Source: Caryophanales bacterium UBA1231 (GTDB lineage Bacteria > Bacillota_I > Bacilli_A > ML615J-28 > CAG-313). From it: a DNA stretch of 16,131 nt. Position numbers and translations under genes: made by a program. The stretch lies in the NCBI GenBank assembly GCA_002309035.1, contig DBWT01000031.1:2956-19086 (forward strand), read 5' to 3'. The notes under the pieces are model-generated. The model was not told the origin of the DNA. It saw only the letters and a program-made list of their open reading frames with translations, and searched no databases. Below are positions 13,701 through 16,131 of this stretch, piece by piece (the first letter of the stretch is position 1; each line of letters opens with the position of its first letter).

Positions 13701-16131
13701 TAAACGATCGTTCAATACGACATGAGCAGTTAAGATGCCATATAATTGTTCAATGATGTCTTGGTTATCGAAGTCGATACCATCAGTACCAAATACACCG
13801 ATTTCAAGAGCTAATTCAAGAGCATATACTGCATCATAGTATAGACCTAATAATCTAATGTCACTATAATCTTTTAGACCAGATACATCAACATAATCCT
13901 TAACAGAATCAAGTGATGATAATCTTGGTTCAACATATTTGTCAAATGCCCAACCGATTAGAGATTCTAGGATTGTTGTATCACCTAGAGTATTTAATGC
14001 TTCGTGAACATTTTCAAATAATTCTTTATCAGCAAAGTGTCTGATTGCGATATGTAGACCTTCTGTCTTATTCCATACTTCTGCAACTGGACGAACTAGA
14101 CTAACTAGTGCATCTTCATCAGCAGCGAATGAAATATTTTCAATGCTTTCAGGAGTTTCGCCTAAGCCTAATACGTTGAATAATAATTCAAAGAATGAAG
14201 TAGTGTAAACTTCAGTGAATTGTAATTCACAGCCGATTGCTACAATTTCTTGTAATAATTCAACAGCATTGTCATCGAAACGATATGATCTTCTTTCACT
14301 ATATAAATGATAGATACCACTCATTAAGACATCACGAGCGATTGTTAACATTGGTTGATAATCAACTCTTAACATATCTTCAGTGTATAGACTTAAATCG
14401 AAGTTATCAGTAATAATAGCTGGTAAGTATCTTTCAACTCTATGGTATAGAGGTAGAACAGATCTCATGTAAAGTTCAGAATCGCCAAGGATTTCTAGAA
14501 CATCGATTAATACGTAAGCATTATCGATATTTACATATTGTCTATTATTCTTAATAAAGTCAACAGGAGCATCTTTGAATTCATATAGAACGCTCTTCAA
14601 TTGTTGAGCAGTTTCAATTCCGCTTACAGCTAATTGTGGAACGCCTGCAGCTACAGCTCTTTCAAGTACAGCAACTTCGTTATCCCAATCAATAAATTCT
14701 AAGTCAACTTCAACATTCAAACGATCTAATACCATTTCTGCGAAACGTTCTAGACGACCATTGAACATTTCAAGTTCATATAATTTATCAATTAATGTAT
14801 TGATTTCTTCAGCAGTTGGAATTGTCATATCATGTGTATCGTATAATTCATAAGCGCCAAGTTCAAGTGCATACTTAAGAACATCAACGATACCCTTAGC
14901 ATCAGTTAGGAATGCATATCTATTGTAATCGCCTGGTTCATAACCAAATGCGAATGCTTTAATAATGTTTTCATTGTCAACATTTTCCTTAAGTGCTTTG
15001 TCATAGTAATGAGCTAAGATATATTTAACTACCATTGAATCAACAGCGATTTCTAATACATCTAGAGCATCACTAACTAATTGTTTGTTAATAGCTATAT
15101 CGCCACTTTCGAATAGATCTTTAATGTCATCGATAGTTTCATAGCCATTGTTAATTAGAGCACTTCTTAAAGCAGGAATAGTTTCTTTAATTACTTCAAT
15201 TTCATTATCCCAATCAACGATAGATAAATCGCCTTCAACTTCTAATGCGTCAAATAAGATTTGAGTGAATAGATCTAGACGATCATGAACTAAGTTAAGT
15301 TCATATAATTCATCTACTAAGACTGTTAGATATACAGATTGAGGTAATTCTTTAGTTTCATTGAAGTAGTAACCTAATGCGTTACCTTCAACTAGAGTTC
15401 TTAGAATAGCTGGAAGCTTATCTAAGTCTTCATTTAATAAGTCTTTATTGTAATCTCTTTCGTCTTCACCATATTCTAGTAATTCTCTTAGAGATTCATT
15501 TGGAACTTGTTCAACTAATCTTGGATATAATTCAACAATTGCTTTTCTTAAGATTTGTGATTCTAGAGCAGCTTCTAATACATCAACTAGACCAAGTACG
15601 AATTCATCAGTTAAGAATGAACGTTCTTTGTAAAGTTCTTTATCGAATACATCTTTGACATCTGATACCATAACTAGATCTTTGCTTTCTAGTAATGGAC
15701 ATAACTTAGAAATAACATGTTTAATTACTTCGATTTCATGATCGTAATCAACTTCTTCTAGATCATATTCAAGATCGTATTTTTCGAATAAGTAGTCTAG
15801 GAATAAATCTAAACGATCGTTGATTAAGTTAAGGTTATATAACTTATCAATTATGTCATTGATATCTTCAGCAGCTGGAATTTCCATGTCATGATCTTCG
15901 TACATTTCATAAGCACCAAGTTCAAGAGCTTCTCTTAAGATTTCAACGATTGGTTTCAAATCTTCAATGAATAGATCGCGGTTGTAATCTCTGTCTTCTT
16001 CGCCGAAGGCTAGTAATTCAACTAATCTTTCATCATCAAGATTTTCTTTGATTAGTTTGTCATAGTAATGAGCTATGATGTAATCAAGAACTGTTGAGTC
16101 AACAGCGATTTCTAATACATCTAGAGCATCA
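10734..16131 (-). CDS. Giant acidic helical-repeat protein, C-terminal part (5' end outside window)
   Basis: I do not recognise this family. The frame is open through the right edge, giving at least 1,798 residues; a TTG at 15959 is an internal Leu codon within a repeat, not a start. The protein is strongly acidic and helical by appearance. It consists of about 20 tandem units averaging 89 residues. Each has an aromatic-acidic motif, [DE]-[WYF]-x-x-E-[ILV], leading a helix (VDWDNEIEVI, DEWAQEV, EEWDEEI, AEWSQEI), then a second helix beginning S/G-x-[IL]-[LYV] (DSQILRKA, NDRLDLF, NSQIYREQL). Units pair as 80 plus about 97 residues upstream and become single units of 86-107 residues near the C-terminus. 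There is no transmembrane segment, LPxTG or other anchor at the end (QQQGVWDYL), and cysteines are few. A superhelical scaffold or surface/adhesion protein is possible, but location cannot be judged without the N-terminus. Confidence 0.85.
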   Translation of the reverse strand, partial: DALDVLEIAVDSTVLDYIIAHYYDKLIKENLDDERLVELLAFGEEDRDYNRDLFIEDLKPIVEILREALELGAYEMYEDHDMEIPAAEDINDIIDKLYNLNLINDRLDLFLDYLFEKYDLEYDLEEVDYDHEIEVIKHVISKLCPLLESKDLVMVSDVKDVFDKELYKERSFLTDEFVLGLVDVLEAALESQILRKAIVELYPRLVEQVPNESLRELLEYGEDERDYNKDLLNEDLDKLPAILRTLVEGNALGYYFNETKELPQSVYLTVLVDELYELNLVHDRLDLFTQILFDALEVEGDLSIVDWDNEIEVIKETIPALRSALINNGYETIDDIKDLFESGDIAINKQLVSDALDVLEIAVDSMVVKYILAHYYDKALKENVDNENIIKAFAFGYEPGDYNRYAFLTDAKGIVDVLKYALELGAYELYDTHDMTIPTAEEINTLIDKLYELEMFNGRLERFAEMVLDRLNVEVDLEFIDWDNEVAVLERAVAAGVPQLAVSGIETAQQLKSVLYEFKDAPVDFIKNNRQYVNIDNAYVLIDVLEILGDSELYMRSVLPLYHRVERYLPAIITDNFDLSLYTEDMLRVDYQPMLTIARDVLMSGIYHLYSERRSYRFDDNAVELLQEIVAIGCELQFTEVYTTSFFELLFNVLGLGETPESIENISFAADEDALVSLVRPVAEVWNKTEGLHIAIRHFADKELFENVHEALNTLGDTTILESLIGWAFDKYVEPRLSSLDSVKDYVDVSGLKDYSDIRLLGLYYDAVYALELALEIGVFGTDGIDFDNQDIIEQLYGILTAHVVLNDRLTNLYEEYIDRIDLMGVIVLPYEEVGSTNEELKAIKQVVRAAINLAKDHLKNLSTSNLSPLASDAFEADVMKLLDDIEKSVLLRAAFIDLVNGVARMYVDRDLADYQAIRADSFAEFKEQVSNLFDIIDKADELGLLNNNVRYKDTITAAELVSLIENSPFIAGQEELLIRIALKVAKRDVSLDLSHVVWADEYQYLYAFLDEAYYPLNAEGFDLDLDDLMGTLDHIEEMKQLANALRNFQDSQLLVEGFERAVYRVQSQAGYENLLDYSHLNKADYDNYKEIVKAEYLSLLDLVGYAAESQVFNGSVINLPATIQLFDTLTSLEGAQNSKDRVMDTIVGQLPSFTDDELVVPAGIDYDAEFQAIHDILAALEFFADSEGNIDTEEVGDIISSSTNVAGLEALFTALNNSQIYREQLFTSVSDKLEDMNGGDFNVSELVSDWFNDQRTNGMASVDEWAQEVIYLARLVAIVNNINNTTGFESFAEIALGVVDNVDASSVPTAEFDVQNYGLRQLLQIMAAGLTCDLSNLNAVLEQALIDRSTSQTGQGAIKTQKNLVPRTNDEWAEDIDELIHVLQLAQSFGLIENSGSMSAKLTELQTNEVSEFIKAFNHVPALRELLPDLISDAMDDVDATSYKSGWLIAQVGVDDNGNNKPMASVAEWDHEAEQLAIVVEKSSMINLDELNLAELTDEQLAALEIILFAMNEAYSLNIEQAVTTVNDLLERKHYETRVIGVADYNGNGSNQEEWDEEIARLIQIISAFRHIESLNVELINNNAQELGAVLDLMKVSYLFGNDTMNNGDTDRSDDVFNSLMCEILEECHMIESPINANGFISQAEAQETDWTVYNYETELVIITQYDTSKPVEEQDDDVIKELSHSQIILDFFDIASIINDKVEGRTTTIYGQTLILSDYVNGGQPLTNDDLQGAEWSQEIDDINAINAAFDEADTDSTAFKADIDALAESGRDTLAANAARDIKDTLQQQGVWDYL
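10917..15986 (-). repeat. Array of about 20 degenerate ~89-residue protein repeats
   Basis: In-frame aromatic hallmark codons lie at 15984 (Y), 15744 (Y), 15450 (Y), 15210 (W), 14925 (Y), 14685 (W), 14358 (Y), about 14118 (lost), about 13840 and 13610 (weak), 13353 (F), 13134 (W), 12873 (Y), 12630 (Y), 12333 (W), 12012 (W), 11721 (W), 11463 (W), 11175 (W) and 10917 (W). The steps 15984-15744, 15450-15210 and 14925-14685 are each exactly 240 nt. Units between about 14.3 and 13.3 kb are the most decayed. Confidence 0.75.
14685..16131 (-). repeat. Indel-free 1,059-nt (353-residue) duplication: copies 14685-15072 and 15744-16131+
   Basis: Shifting by exactly 1,059 nt aligns landmarks without gaps: W at 14685 with Y at 15744, the DYN tyrosine at 14925 with 15984, the ALELGAYE codons near 14847 with 15906, and the last 72 bases (15001-15072 with 16060-16131), most of which are identical, including a shared run from about 15040 to 15072. 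The second copy continues beyond the window. Confidence 0.85.

Noticed and set aside
15957..15959. TTG start codon for the giant protein at 15959
   Set aside because: The frame continues open to 16131 and the upstream 57 residues clearly match a repeat unit found at 14,900-15,072, so the TTG is an internal Leu codon.
14685..16131. CRISPR-like or satellite array from recurring short DNA motifs
   Set aside because: The recurring motifs are codons of a long protein repeat in one frame, with no uniform short repeats and spacers.

Overview
The window is AT-rich and every gene lies on the minus strand, so reading order runs from high to low coordinates. Promoters have sigma-A-type -35/-10 boxes with 17-nt spacers, often with an extended TGnTATAAT. 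Shine-Dalgarno sites are strong (GGAGG), and there is a zinc-type L31 protein and a tdk-tadA-SRP RNA cluster. These traits point to a low-GC Bacillota (Bacilli side; an RF39, Acholeplasmatales or Erysipelotrichia-like gut lineage is my inference). The TGA stop of the pseudouridine synthase shows that TGA is not read as Trp, which argues against Mycoplasma/Spiroplasma.

From the right edge leftwards: (1) 16131-10734 is the C-terminal part, at least 1,798 residues, of a giant acidic protein built of about 20 divergent helical repeats of about 89 residues. It ends at a strong terminator, and its start lies outside the window. (2) 10673-10332 is a self-contained rpmE (ribosomal protein L31) unit with promoter, structured leader, gene and terminator. 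(3) 10342-4725 is a three-gene operon: M18 aminopeptidase, a 1,283-residue surface GHL10 (DUF187) glycosidase-like protein, and a small zinc-ribbon membrane protein, closed by a terminator. (4) 4702-933 has its own promoter in front of tdk and tadA (overlapping genes). A second promoter, whose -35 box contains the tadA stop codon, drives the SRP RNA. A GH18 lipoprotein with five InlB-type repeats follows only about 25 nt later, then a terminator. (5) 942-1 is a promoter whose predicted start site coincides with the ATG of an RsuA-family pseudouridine synthase, followed by a TtcA-type tRNA thiolase (cut by the window edge) that shares one base with it.

Two themes mix here. One is RNA and ribosome maintenance (L31, TadA, SRP RNA, RsuA, TtcA) plus thymidine salvage. 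The other is cell-surface glycan or peptide handling (GH18 lipoprotein, anchored GHL10 protein, aminopeptidase). I see no transposase, phage gene, CRISPR array or tRNA. The best candidate for something undescribed is the giant repeat protein: its repeats show a nested 80/97 to 176 to 353-residue periodicity, with one indel-free 1,059-nt duplication, and I do not recognise the family.
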